Source: Aurantimonas coralicida_A
Lineage (GTDB): Bacteria; Pseudomonadota; Alphaproteobacteria; Rhizobiales; Rhizobiaceae
Assembly (NCBI RefSeq): GCF_036016755.1
Contig: NZ_JAYXIH010000003.1
Location: 62,001-126,000 of the forward strand
Reading direction: 5' to 3'
Length of the DNA: 64,000 nt
Within the stretch, counting starts at the first letter, position 1, and each line of letters begins with the position of its first letter. This document shows positions 26,404 to 35,134 of this stretch, piece after piece. Made by a program: the position numbers and the translations under genes. The notes beneath the pieces are model-generated. The model was given only the letters and a program-made list of their open reading frames with translations, was not told the origin of the DNA and did no database searches.

Positions 26404-27321
26404 TCAACCGCCGTTCCGCCGCTTCGAATCGCACTTCTTGAACCAGTCCGCCAGATAGTCGACGAACAACCGCACCCGCGCCGGAAGATGGCGGCGATGC
26501 GGGAAGACCGCGTAGATCCCCGCCTCGCTCGGCATGTAATCGTCGAGCACCGTCACCAGTCTTCCCGCCTCGATGTCCTTGCGGATGACGAAGCTCGGGC
26601 TCAGCGCCAGACCGAGGCCGGCAATCGCCGCTGCACGCACGGTGACCGGGCTGTTGGCGGTGAATTTTCCCGACACGGTGACCGGGATCGTCTCCTTGGT
26701 TTCCGGATCGCGGAAGATCCAGTTGGAGAACATCCGCGAATTGGAATCGATCACCGCCGGAAAGCCGGCGATCTGCGAGGGGTGCGTCGGCCGGCCAAGC
26801 CGCTTCAACAGGTCCGGACTGCCGACGATGGCGAAGTCGAGCGAGGCCAGTCGCCGGGCGATCATCGCCGAATCGGCCAGCCGGGTCATGCGGATCGCGA
26901 CGTCGAAGCCTTCCTCGACCAGATTGACGAAACTGTCGTCGAGATGGATGTCGAGCCCGATGTCAGGGTGGTCCTTGGCGAAGTCGACGAGGCTGAGCCC
27001 CAACTCGGCGTCGCCGAAGGTCCGGGCCGCCGAGACGCGAATCGTCCCCTTGGCCTCGCCGGTCGCTTCGCGCGCCTCCTCGTTGAGGCTTTCGAGATCG
27101 GCGAGGATGCCGGAAGCACGCGACAGATAGACCTCCCCAGCCGCCGTCAGGGCGATCTGCCGGGTGGTCCGGTTGATCAGAAGCACGCCGAGTTCGTCCT
27201 CCAACTCGCGCACATATTTCGACAGAAGCGCCTTGGAGCGTCCGGTCTTGCGGGCCGCCGCCGAGAATCCCTGGTTCTCGATGACGGCGATGAAGGCGCG
27301 CATCCGGGTCAGCGTATCCAT
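26404..27321 (-). CDS. LysR-family transcriptional regulator
   Basis: The 305-residue protein has the LysR winged helix-turn-helix at 1-60 (MRAFIAVIENQGFSAAARKTGRSKALLSKYVRELEDELG) and a periplasmic-binding-like effector domain (GTIRVSAARTFGDAELGLSLVDFAKDHPDIGLDIHLDD). The CrgA/DsdC-like effector region suggests a small-molecule ligand not predictable here. It is divergent from the ornithine decarboxylase gene, but the 536-bp gap and the decarboxylase leader make direct control uncertain. Confidence 0.92.
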   Translation of the reverse strand: MDTLTRMRAFIAVIENQGFSAAARKTGRSKALLSKYVRELEDELGVLLINRTTRQIALTAAGEVYLSRASGILADLESLNEEAREATGEAKGTIRVSAARTFGDAELGLSLVDFAKDHPDIGLDIHLDDSFVNLVEEGFDVAIRMTRLADSAMIARRLASLDFAIVGSPDLLKRLGRPTHPSQIAGFPAVIDSNSRMFSNWIFRDPETKETIPVTVSGKFTANSPVTVRAAAIAGLGLALSPSFVIRKDIEAGRLVTVLDDYMPSEAGIYAVFPHRRHLPARVRLFVDYLADWFKKCDSKRRNGG

Positions 27322-27599
27322 TCGGGCACCTTGCTCCAGGCTTGTGATTGTGGCCGCCGGACAACGCCGACGATCCTTCCTGCTACGGGAACGGTCGAAA
27401 AATCAATCGGGGAGATCTTCCCCCTTGTTTATGACGGATCACCGGCATACATCGCATCTCGCCCCAAGTCGCACGTGCCTGTGGGCGTCCCCCGGTCCTC
27501 AAATGCGAGGGTTGCCGGGACGGTACCTGGACGTAACACATCCAGTCGGTTTTGCGAGCTTCGCGAGATCGAGGACGCCTTGAAGCAACGACGGTCCGG

Positions 27600-27857
27600 G
27601 CCTTTCTGGTCTCTCCTGGTCTCCAAAGCCGGGAATACTGAAGAGGCACACCATCCTTGCCTGAAGTGCGGCGGGTCCAAGCCCACCAAGCCATGGCAGA
27701 CTGATTACCGGAGACGGACGTTCCGCGTTCGCATCCGGCCATCGTCGCGTCTCGCAAGAGGCCGTTCGGAGGGTCGCTATCGGCTGTCCGCGGCATTCTT
27801 GCAGTCGCTCCTCGTCGATTTTCCGATCCGCAAGGATCGGGTCAATGGGAGAGCCCA
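27600..27857 (+). ncRNA. structured 5' leader of ornithine decarboxylase (speF-type candidate)
   Basis: The 260 nt before the decarboxylase start are rich in pairings. GTCTCC (27619-27624) can pair with GGAGAC (27710-27715), enclosing small stems GCAC/GTGC (27646-27649/27666-27669) and GGG/CCC (27673-27675/27682-27684). A second hairpin, CCGATCC-GCAA-GGATCGG (27823-27840), has a GNRA tetraloop and ends 6 nt before the GGGAG ribosome-binding site. Alphaproteobacterial ornithine decarboxylases often carry the speF RNA motif in this position. I cannot confirm the covariance model by eye. Confidence 0.5.
27823..27840 (+). promoter_or_regulatory. GNRA-capped hairpin next to the decarboxylase RBS
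   Basis: A perfect 7-bp stem (CCGATCC/GGATCGG) capped by GCAA lies directly before the GGGAG ribosome-binding site of the decarboxylase. Its location suits control of translation initiation. Confidence 0.6.
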
Positions 27858-28991
27858 ATGGCCACGCAGCGCATCCTCGATTTCCTCGCCACCCGACGAC
27901 CGGATGGCCCCTGCCTCGTCGTCGACCTCGACATCGTCGAGGACAATTTCAACGCCTTCCGCAAGGCACTGCCCGATTCGGCGATCTTCTACGCCGTCAA
28001 GGCCAACCCGGCGCCGGAAGTCCTGCGCCTGCTCGCGTCGCTCGGCTCCAACTTCGACTGCGCCTCGGTCGCCGAGGTGGAGATGGCGCTCGAGGCTGGC
28101 GCGACGGCCAAGCGCATCTCCTACGGCAACACCATCAAGAAGGAACGCGACATCGCCCGCGCCCACGCGCTCGGTGTGTCGCTGTTCGCGGTCGATTGCG
28201 TCGAGGAGGTCGAGAAGATCGCTCGCGCCGCTCCCGGCGCCCGCGTGTTCTGCCGCGTCCTCACCGATGGCGAGGGCGCCGAATGGCCACTGTCGCGCAA
28301 GTTCGGTTGCGTTCCGGCGATGGCGATCGACGTGCTGGTGCATGCCGACGCGCTCGGCCTCACCGCCACCGGCGTCTCCTTCCATGTCGGCTCGCAACAG
28401 ACCGACACCGAAGCCTGGGATTCGGCGATTGCCGACGCCAAATACGTCTTCGGGGCGTTGGCCGAAAAGGGCATCGTGCTGACCCTCGTCAACATGGGCG
28501 GCGGCTTCCCGACCCGCTATTTGAAGGACGTGCCGACCGCGAGCGCCTATGGCCAGGCGATTTTCGCCAGCCTGCGCAAGCATTTCGGCAACCGGTTGCC
28601 GGAGACGATCATCGAGCCGGGCCGTGGCATGGTCGGCGACGCCGGCGTCATCAAGGCGGAGGTCGTGCTGGTGTCGAAGAAGTCGGCCGAGGACGCCAAT
28701 CGCTGGGTCTATCTCGACATCGGCAAGTTCGGCGGTCTCGCCGAGACCATGGACGAAGCGATCCGCTACCCGATGGTCACGAAGCATGACGGTGAGCGAA
28801 CGGAACCGTGTGTCATCGCCGGCCCGACCTGCGATTCGGCGGACGTTCTATACGAGAAGACGCCCTACCCGCTGCCGATCTCGCTGACGGTGGGCGACGA
28901 AGTGCTGATCGAGGGCACCGGCGCCTATACGACCACCTACGCCTCTGTCGCCTTCAACGGCATCGAGCCGTTGCGCGCCTACGTGATCTGA
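27858..28991 (+). CDS. ornithine (or lysine/ornithine) decarboxylase, fold type III
   Basis: The 377-residue PLP enzyme is of the eukaryote-like alanine-racemase-fold type. Landmarks are IFYAVKANP (PLP Lys48), FHVGSQ (His176), NMGGGFP (214-216), IIEPGRGMVG and the active-site Cys325 in GPTCDSADVLYE, whose Asp favours basic amino-acid substrates. It makes putrescine from ornithine, possibly cadaverine from lysine. The length equals the family norm. The structured leader upstream suggests polyamine or ornithine feedback. A hairpin ends the transcript at 29044-29071. Confidence 0.94.
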   Translation: MATQRILDFLATRRPDGPCLVVDLDIVEDNFNAFRKALPDSAIFYAVKANPAPEVLRLLASLGSNFDCASVAEVEMALEAGATAKRISYGNTIKKERDIARAHALGVSLFAVDCVEEVEKIARAAPGARVFCRVLTDGEGAEWPLSRKFGCVPAMAIDVLVHADALGLTATGVSFHVGSQQTDTEAWDSAIADAKYVFGALAEKGIVLTLVNMGGGFPTRYLKDVPTASAYGQAIFASLRKHFGNRLPETIIEPGRGMVGDAGVIKAEVVLVSKKSAEDANRWVYLDIGKFGGLAETMDEAIRYPMVTKHDGERTEPCVIAGPTCDSADVLYEKTPYPLPISLTVGDEVLIEGTGAYTTTYASVAFNGIEPLRAYVI

Positions 28992-29043
28992 GGCGCCGCA
29001 TGAGAACTCGATTGCGACGACGGAGCCTGTCGCTCCGAAGCTG

Positions 29044-29071
29044 ACGCCCGGCGCCGCCGCACCGGGCGTTT
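29044..29071 (+). terminator. terminator after ornithine decarboxylase
   Basis: ACGCCCGG (29044-29051) pairs with CCGGGCGT (29062-29069) over a 10-nt loop and is followed by a short T stretch, 53 nt after the decarboxylase stop. Confidence 0.55.
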
Positions 29072-29135
29072 CGCCCGCGCGCCGCGGCATTGCCCGGCCG
29101 TTCCCTTCCGCCTCCTGTCGATCAGTGGGAGTTTT

Positions 29136-29771
29136 ATGTCCGCATTCCTTCATGCCACGGCGTTCGAGGCTGCCGCGCCGCTGTTTTCGATCGTTCGGGA
29201 AACCGGCCGGCACGTCGCCGCGCGCGAAATCCTCCTTGACGCCGCGATGGGTCCCGGCCGCAAGCGCAAAGCGTCCGAGGCGCTCCGGCGTGGGCGGCGG
29301 CCGGCGGTCGATCTCGCCTTCGCGGCGATCGCCGCCGACGGTCGCCTGGTCGGAACCGTGCGGCTGTGGGGCATCGCCGCCGGCCAACGCGACGGCGACG
29401 ATGTCCCGGCCCTCCTCCTCGGCCCGCTCGCCGTCGATCCGAGCTTGCACAAGGCCGGCATCGGCGGTGCGCTGATGCGCCATGCCACCTGCAAGGCCGC
29501 GCGGCTCGGCCATGGCGCGGTCCTGCTCATGGGCGATCCGGAATATTACGGTCGCTTCGGCTTTTCGAGCGCGGCCACCGCGAATCTCGCCATGCCGGGG
29601 CCGTTCGAGCCACACCGGTTGCTGGCTCTGGAAATCGCGCCGGGACATCTTGCTGGCGCCGCCGGAACATTGGCGCCGACCAGCCGGAGGCAGCCTTCTG
29701 TAATCACTGGCGATACCGGCAGGCACGACCGCTTCACGCGACCTGTCAACACAGCGAAATACCGTCGATAG
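29136..29771 (+). CDS. GNAT N-acetyltransferase (YhbS-like)
   Basis: The 211-residue protein has the GNAT core: LVGTVRLWGI, LLLGPLAVDPSLHKAGIGGALMRHA (acetyl-CoA pyrophosphate loop) and GHGAVLLMGDPEYYGRFGFSSA, the last being the YhbS-type DPxYYxRFGF signature. Family members acetylate small amines or tRNA-like or protein targets; the substrate is unknown. GGGAG sits 6 nt before the ATG. The C-terminal 40 residues after the GNAT fold are Arg/Thr-rich and likely unstructured. Confidence 0.85.
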   Translation: MSAFLHATAFEAAAPLFSIVRETGRHVAAREILLDAAMGPGRKRKASEALRRGRRPAVDLAFAAIAADGRLVGTVRLWGIAAGQRDGDDVPALLLGPLAVDPSLHKAGIGGALMRHATCKAARLGHGAVLLMGDPEYYGRFGFSSAATANLAMPGPFEPHRLLALEIAPGHLAGAAGTLAPTSRRQPSVITGDTGRHDRFTRPVNTAKYRR

Positions 29772-29911
29772 TCATTCAAAATTAATAGCTTGCGTGTGGC
29801 GCCCTTGTTCCTCATTGCATGAAATGGCATAGGCAACGATCAGGGGACATCGATAAGGGTTTGGGGGCGGGGGACGCCCGACTTCCTTGACCTGGCAGGG
29901 GACGGATCCGG

Positions 29912-32329
29912 ATGGAACTGGCCAAGGACGACCGGCTGGCCTCGGCCCTCGCGGAGAACGCCGCGTTGCGTCGACGGTTGTCGGAGTTGGAAGCCGGCGG
30001 CGACGATGCTGCGACCCGGCTCGACACCGCGGTGGAAGAGATCGCCGGCCTGAAAAAGGCCTTGCACCAAACCGAATCTCGCTATCGCCTCATCGTCGAG
30101 AGCGCCGTCGACTACGCCATCATCGCGGCCGATCTCGACGGCGTCGTGACGACCTGGAACGACGCCGCGGAAGCAGTTCTCGGCTGGTCCGAACGCCAGA
30201 TCGTCGGCCGACCGATCGCGACCATCTTCACCCCCGAGGACGTCGAGGACGGCATTCCCGAGCGCGAAATGCGCATTTCGCTGAGCATGGGCAAGGCAAG
30301 CGACGAGCGCTGGCACCTCAAGGCCGATGGTTCGCGTTTCTTCGCCAGCGGCGAAATGATGCCGCTCTACGGCGACGACGAGAAGCCGGCCGGCGTCCTC
30401 AAGATTCTGCGGGACCGAACGCGTGAGCGTAAGGAGCGTGAGGAACTGGAGGCTAGCCAGGAGCGGCTGCACCTCGCGCTCGAGGTGTCGGAACTGATCG
30501 GAACCTGGGATTGGGATATTCCGGGCGACAGTGTCTATGTCGATGCGCGCTTTGCGCGCCTGTTCGGTGTCGACCCGGCGCTTGCCGACAAGGGTGTGCC
30601 CATCGAGACGTTTCTGCGCGGCGTTCATCCGGACGATCTCGACCGGGTCAGTGCGATGATCAAAACCGCCGCCGAGACAGCTTCGCCCTATGCGCAGGAA
30701 TACCGGACTGTCGATGTCGATGGCGCGGTTCACTGGATATTCGCGAAGGGTCGTTGCTTCCACGATAGCGCCGGAAAGCCGCTGCGCTTTCCCGGTGCGA
30801 TCGTCGATCGCACCGCCGAGCGGGCGCGTGAGGCGCGGCAGGCAGCACTTTTGCGGCTCGGCGACGAACTCATTCTCGGCGAGGCGCAGGTCAGCCACAC
30901 CGCCAAGGCGCTTCGGATACTCGGTGAAACACTCAGCATTGCCCGGGTCGGCTACGCCAGTGTCGACGGTGCCGAAACGGCCGCGACGATCTCCAGCGAA
31001 TGGACGGCGGACGGCGCGACGCCGCTGTTGGGAACTTTTCCGCTCGCACGCTTTGGACCTGATTTTGTAGAGGAGTTGCGCTCCGGCCTGGTCGTCATCG
31101 AGAACACGGTCGAGCACGCCGCCTCGCCGGCGATCAAGGAGGCGTGGTCGGAAATCGGCATCGGCGCGCTCGTCAATCTGACCGTCGTCGAAGGAGGCCG
31201 GGTTCGGGTCATCCTCTATCTGCACGCCGCCGAGCCCCGGCAGTGGAGTGATGAGGAGATCGCCTTCGTGCGCGATGTCCTGAACAGATCCTGGGCCTTC
31301 ACTCAGCGCCGACAAACCGAACAGGCCCTCATCGAGGCGGAGCGACGGCTTCGTCTGGCCCAGGAATCGGCTGCGATCGGCACTTTCGATTATGATCTGC
31401 GAACCGGCGTGCTCTTATGGGACGATCGTGCACGCGCGCTGTTCGGCCTGCGGGCTGGGGTGCCTGTCAGTTACGAGGATACCTTCCTGCCTGGACTGCA
31501 TGCCGATGACCATGAACGGGTTGCGGCCGCCGTAACCGCCGTGCTCGATTCCACCTCCAGCAGCGAATACGATATCGTCTATCGCGCCATCGGGCTTGAG
31601 GACGGTGTCACCCGCCACATCCATTCGAGCGGTCAGACACTGGTCGAGGATGGACGGACCGTGCGCTTCGTCGGGGCGATGCGCGACGTAACCGAGCAGA
31701 AGGAATCGGAAGAGCGCCAGCAGATGCTGACGCGCGAGCTCCAGCATCGCGTGAAGAACACGCTCGCCATGGTCAATGCCCTCGCCAACCAGACGCTGCG
31801 CCGGGCCACCAACGTCCAGGACGGGCTCGCCGCCTTCTCGGCGCGGCTGATCGCGCTGGGCCAGGCGCACGACATCCTCACCCAGACGAGTTGGACCTCG
31901 GCGCCGATCGCGGCGATCGTCGCCAATTCGCTCAAGACCCACCAGCCGGAGGACGAGATGCGGATTTCCGCGTCCGGTCCCGATCTGCGGCTGACCGCGC
32001 GGCAGAGCCTCGCGCTGGCGCTCGGTTTGCACGAACTCGCCACCAACGCGACCAAATACGGCGCGCTATCCAACGACAGCGGCCATGTCACGATCAAATG
32101 GGGATTGGCAGTCGTGGGAGGAACGCGGCAGCTCACCTTCACTTGGCGGGAGATCGGCGGTCCGCCGGTCGAAGCGCCGGAGACGCGCGGCTTCGGCTCA
32201 CGGCTGATCGAACAGGCGATGGCGGCCGAATTCGGCGGCGAGGTCAAGATCGACTATCGCCCCGAGGGCATCGTCTGCACGATCGAGGCGGCGGTGACGG
32301 ACGAACCGGCCGAGGACGAGCAAGCGTAG
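29912..32329 (+). CDS. PAS/GAF sensor histidine kinase, HWE family
   Basis: This soluble 805-residue kinase contains an N-terminal coiled coil (residues 10-55), PAS 1 (about 57-170), PAS 2 (about 190-305), a GAF-like domain (about 312-460), PAS 3 (about 478-597) and an HWE kinase core with the phospho-acceptor His612 in ELQHRVKNTLAMVNALANQT. The ATP domain has HELATNATKYGAL and the WRE of the HWE motif (TFTWREIGG). There is no membrane segment and no receiver, so it is a cytosolic orphan kinase. HWE kinases often phosphorylate the PhyR general-stress regulator or single-domain receivers; the partner here is not in the window. Confidence 0.93.
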   Translation: MELAKDDRLASALAENAALRRRLSELEAGGDDAATRLDTAVEEIAGLKKALHQTESRYRLIVESAVDYAIIAADLDGVVTTWNDAAEAVLGWSERQIVGRPIATIFTPEDVEDGIPEREMRISLSMGKASDERWHLKADGSRFFASGEMMPLYGDDEKPAGVLKILRDRTRERKEREELEASQERLHLALEVSELIGTWDWDIPGDSVYVDARFARLFGVDPALADKGVPIETFLRGVHPDDLDRVSAMIKTAAETASPYAQEYRTVDVDGAVHWIFAKGRCFHDSAGKPLRFPGAIVDRTAERAREARQAALLRLGDELILGEAQVSHTAKALRILGETLSIARVGYASVDGAETAATISSEWTADGATPLLGTFPLARFGPDFVEELRSGLVVIENTVEHAASPAIKEAWSEIGIGALVNLTVVEGGRVRVILYLHAAEPRQWSDEEIAFVRDVLNRSWAFTQRRQTEQALIEAERRLRLAQESAAIGTFDYDLRTGVLLWDDRARALFGLRAGVPVSYEDTFLPGLHADDHERVAAAVTAVLDSTSSSEYDIVYRAIGLEDGVTRHIHSSGQTLVEDGRTVRFVGAMRDVTEQKESEERQQMLTRELQHRVKNTLAMVNALANQTLRRATNVQDGLAAFSARLIALGQAHDILTQTSWTSAPIAAIVANSLKTHQPEDEMRISASGPDLRLTARQSLALALGLHELATNATKYGALSNDSGHVTIKWGLAVVGGTRQLTFTWREIGGPPVEAPETRGFGSRLIEQAMAAEFGGEVKIDYRPEGIVCTIEAAVTDEPAEDEQA

Positions 32330-32354
32330 AGCATCTGCATCCACCTGCGCCGCC

Positions 32355-33332
32355 TCACCCTGCGATGTCGATCACGCCGGCTTCGCCAAATTCCGACCCG
32401 AAGGCGAGCAGGCGGCCGTCGCCGCTCCAGGCCATCGTCCTGACCGGGCTCGCCCCGCCCCGCCGCAGCAGCGCTTCCTTGGAATCGGCGAAGCGCACGG
32501 CCAGAATCATCCCATCGCCATAGCCGATCGCCAACATGTCCTCGGCCGGATGGCAGGCTACGGCGGTGACCATCGTGTCGCCGCGCGTGCCCAGTTCCAG
32601 CGGCGCCTTGCCCATCGGCCCATCCTTGCCGGAGAACGGCCACAGGATCGCGGCCGGCGCGCCCGAGGTCGCCAGGAACTTGCCCTTCGCCGACCAGGAC
32701 CAGTCCTTCACCTTGGCCGGGTAGCCGGTCATTTTCATGTGCTTGCCGTCATCGATCCGCCAGCCATGCAGGGCATTTTCCTGCATGACCGTTATGAGGA
32801 AGCGTCCGTCGGGCGAAAAATCGATGCCCAGATGCGCGCCCTTCCATTCGAGCGCGGCCGGGGCGGCGTCGGTCGCGGGAAAGAACAGCGAGGCGCCGTC
32901 GTAGCGGGCGGTCGCCGCTCGAATCCCCTTCGGCGCGAAGGCGATATCCTCGACCGTGCGCTCATGGCGGATTTCCTTGAGCGCGCCGCCGCCAAGCCGG
33001 ACATAGGCGGTCTTGCCCGAGGCGAAGCCCACCGTATCCCTGGGGCCGCCGGCAACAGAAGCGATCCATTTGCGGCCGATCGAGGCGATCTCGCGCGCCG
33101 CGCCGCCGCCGTCCACCGACACCACGCGGCCGTCCTCGCCGCCGGTCAGAAGCCGCCGGCCGTAAGGATCGTAGCGCGCCGACAACAGCCCGCCCGGATG
33201 CGCCTCGACCACCCGCTCGCCGCCCGCCGGAAACCGTACGGTGCCATCGGCCACCGCGAAAACCGGCTGATCCTTCAAGAAAACCGCCGTCTCGACAAAA
33301 TCGGAGAACTCATAGGCCGCGATCGACGGCAT
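32355..33332 (-). CDS. WD40-repeat protein coupled to CobW GTPase
   Basis: The 325-residue protein is composed of WD40-like repeats, visible as recurring DGRFLITV, GKFLATSG, DMLAIGYGDG and DGRLLAFGSE strands forming a beta-propeller. Its ATG shares one base with the stop of the upstream CobW gene (TGATG), so translation is coupled. The cobW-WD40 pair is a recurring arrangement in Hyphomicrobiales; the propeller may be the partner or client of the zinc chaperone. Its own function is not known. Confidence 0.85.
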   Translation of the reverse strand: MPSIAAYEFSDFVETAVFLKDQPVFAVADGTVRFPAGGERVVEAHPGGLLSARYDPYGRRLLTGGEDGRVVSVDGGGAAREIASIGRKWIASVAGGPRDTVGFASGKTAYVRLGGGALKEIRHERTVEDIAFAPKGIRAATARYDGASLFFPATDAAPAALEWKGAHLGIDFSPDGRFLITVMQENALHGWRIDDGKHMKMTGYPAKVKDWSWSAKGKFLATSGAPAAILWPFSGKDGPMGKAPLELGTRGDTMVTAVACHPAEDMLAIGYGDGMILAVRFADSKEALLRRGGASPVRTMAWSGDGRLLAFGSEFGEAGVIDIAG

Positions 33333-34432
33333 CAGGCATTTTCCCGCTGACGTGCCGCACACGCCTCGAACTCGGCGGACAATTCTTCGGCGTCGAGCTC
33401 GCGGCCGATGAACACCAGCCGGCTCTCGTGCTTTTCGTCGTCGCGCCATGGCCTTTGGTGATCGCCCTCGACGATCATGTGGACGCCCTGCACGACGTAG
33501 CGGTCCGGATCGCCGGCAAAGGCGATGATGCCTTTGAGCCGCAGGATGTTCGGCCCCTGCTCCTGGGTCAGCGCCTGGATCCAGGAAAAGAATTTTTCGC
33601 TGTCGAGCTCGCCGCCACGCAGCGAGACCGATTTCACCGTCACATCGTGCAAGGGCGAAGCCGCATCATGGTGGTGGTGGTCGTGGCCGTGATGGGCATG
33701 GCCGTGGTGATGGTGATCATGATCGCAGTCCGGGCCGCAGGCATGGTCGTCATGGGCGTCTTCCGCGCCGGTGAGAAAATCTGGATCGTCGTCGAGCACG
33801 CGCTTGAGATCAAAGGCGCCCTGCCCGAGCACCCGCTTCAGATCGATGCCGGCCCGTTCTGTGCGATGGATCACGGCCGTGGGATTGATCGCGCGGACCG
33901 TCGCCTCGACCACCGCGAGTTGCTCCGGGGTGACGAGATCGGTCTTGTTGAGCAGCACCACGTCGGCGAAGGCGATCTGATCCTCGGCCTCGCGGCTGTC
34001 CTTGAGGCGCAGCGGCAAATGCTTGGCGTCGACCAGCGCGACGACGGCGTCGAGCTTGGTCTTGGCGCGCACGTCCTCATCCATGAAGAAGGTCTGCGCC
34101 ACCGGCACCGGATCGGCGAGCCCCGTCGTCTCGATGATGATCGCGTCGAAGCGACCCTTACGGCGGGTCAGTCCCTCGACGACGCGCACAAGATCGCCGC
34201 GCACCGTGCAGCAGACGCAGCCATTGTTCATCTCGTAGATCTCTTCGTCGGATTCGACGATGAGGTCGTTGTCGATGCCGATCTCTCCGAACTCGTTGAC
34301 GATCACCGCGTATTTGCGACCGTGATCCTCGGACAGGATGCGGTTGAGCAGCGTCGTCTTGCCGGAGCCCAGATAGCCGGTCAGGACGGTGACCGGGATC
34401 TGCGCGTCGGCCTGGTTGGCGGTATCGGACAT
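33332..34432 (-). CDS. CobW/COG0523-family GTPase, zinc-type metallochaperone
   Basis: The 366-residue G3E GTPase has Walker A GYLGSGKTTLLN (19-30), the CxCC metal site GCVCC (Cys72, 74, 75), ETTGLADP and NKTD (162-165), then a His-rich loop (227-256, HDDHACGPDCDHDHHHHGHA and further) and a CobW C-terminal domain. Zinc-related COG0523 proteins transfer metal to client proteins under zinc scarcity. No Zur box was found in the promoter. The coupled downstream gene is a WD40 propeller. Start ATG 34432 is chosen at the conserved SDTANQADAQIPVTVLTG N-terminus. Confidence 0.92.
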   Translation of the reverse strand: MSDTANQADAQIPVTVLTGYLGSGKTTLLNRILSEDHGRKYAVIVNEFGEIGIDNDLIVESDEEIYEMNNGCVCCTVRGDLVRVVEGLTRRKGRFDAIIIETTGLADPVPVAQTFFMDEDVRAKTKLDAVVALVDAKHLPLRLKDSREAEDQIAFADVVLLNKTDLVTPEQLAVVEATVRAINPTAVIHRTERAGIDLKRVLGQGAFDLKRVLDDDPDFLTGAEDAHDDHACGPDCDHDHHHHGHAHHGHDHHHHDAASPLHDVTVKSVSLRGGELDSEKFFSWIQALTQEQGPNILRLKGIIAFAGDPDRYVVQGVHMIVEGDHQRPWRDDEKHESRLVFIGRELDAEELSAEFEACAARQRENA

Positions 34433-34492
34433 CAGAGTCTCCCTCGTGGACCGGCCAACGATATAGGCGCGTCCGATCGCGAATGCACGGGG

Positions 34493-34521
34493 TTGCTTGG
34501 TGTATTCAAACTGTATATACG
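34493..34521 (+). promoter_or_regulatory. sigma70-like brnTA promoter with GTATATAC palindrome
   Basis: TTGCTT (34493-34498), a 17-bp spacer and TATACG (34516-34521) form a plausible promoter 60 bp before brnT. The palindrome GTATATAC (34513-34520) overlaps the -10 element and could be the BrnA autoregulatory operator. Confidence 0.5.
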
Positions 34522-34582
34522 ATTCATGGACGATGTCCTTCAAGCTCCCGAATTCCATTGCCAAAAATCCATGAGGCCACCG

Positions 34583-34885
34583 ATGGAGTTTGAATGGAAT
34601 GAGGAAAAACGCGGGCAAGTGCTTCGCGAGCGCGGTGTCGACATGGTGCGCGCGGCCAGGATTTTCGAAGGCTTCTGCGCTCAAAAAGAAGATCGTCGCG
34701 AGGAGTACGGAGAGAAGCGCTTCGTCGCGATCGGCCTCGTCGAAGACGAATGCTTTGTCCTGGTTTGGACTCCCCGCGGGAACAAACGCCGTCTGATTAC
34801 GGCATGGAAGGGTGGTCGCGATGAGCGACAAGACTATGAAGACAGCCACGCTGGAAGAAATCCGCGAAATGGATCGCCGGGGTGA
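34583..34885 (+). CDS. brnT: BrnT-family toxin
   Basis: The 100-residue protein matches BrnT (DUF497): MEFEWNEEKRGQVLRERGVDM, ARIFEG, EDRREEYGEKRFVAIGLVEDECFVLVWTPRGNKRRLITAW. BrnT is a RelE-fold ribonuclease that inhibits translation when free. The GAGG at 34573-34576 favours the ATG at 34583 over the one at 34571. The C-terminus runs 65 nt into the antitoxin gene, ending in a slightly longer tail than usual. The key fold residues are present, so the toxin looks intact. Confidence 0.88.
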   Translation: MEFEWNEEKRGQVLRERGVDMVRAARIFEGFCAQKEDRREEYGEKRFVAIGLVEDECFVLVWTPRGNKRRLITAWKGGRDERQDYEDSHAGRNPRNGSPG

Positions 34886-35099
34886 ACTGCATCACAATCC
34901 CGATGCCCCTGAAGGCCCCAGCCTTGGCGCCGACTTCTGGAAAGACGCCGAGCTTGTCTATCCCGAAGCCAAGACGCCGATCAGCCTGCGCGTCGACAAG
35001 GACGTACTCGACTGGTTCAAGGCCGAGGGCACCGGCTATCAGACCCGCATGAACGCAGTCCTGCGGAGCTTCATGGAGGCAACGCGGCGGAAAGCGTAG
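34821..35099 (+). CDS. brnA: BrnA-family antitoxin
   Basis: The 92-residue protein has an N-terminal toxin-binding stretch (TLEEIREMDRRGELHHNPDAP) and a C-terminal ribbon-helix-helix (PISLRVDKDVLDWFKAEGTGYQTRMNAVLRSFMEATRR). BrnA neutralises BrnT and represses the operon. The ATG at 34821 has AAGGG 8 nt upstream inside brnT, and the reading frames overlap by 65 nt. The unit is complete and should be a functional type II toxin-antitoxin system. Confidence 0.9.
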   Translation: MSDKTMKTATLEEIREMDRRGELHHNPDAPEGPSLGADFWKDAELVYPEAKTPISLRVDKDVLDWFKAEGTGYQTRMNAVLRSFMEATRRKA

Positions 35100-35104
35100 T
35101 CTAT

Positions 35105-35128
35105 GGGGCCGGCGGCTTGGCCGGCCCC
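35105..35128. terminator. hairpin between brnA and the converging secreted-protein gene
   Basis: GGGGCCGGC (35105-35113) pairs perfectly with GCCGGCCCC (35120-35128) over a 6-nt loop, placed 5 nt after the brnA stop and 6 nt before the end of the opposing gene. No long T-run follows, so termination strength is uncertain. Confidence 0.5.
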
Positions 35129-35134
35129 AAATGC

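Noticed and set aside
26383..28482. A 699-codon frame spanning LysR antisense, the leader and part of the decarboxylase
   Set aside because: It crosses the leader RNA and real genes in the wrong frame and lacks any family similarity.
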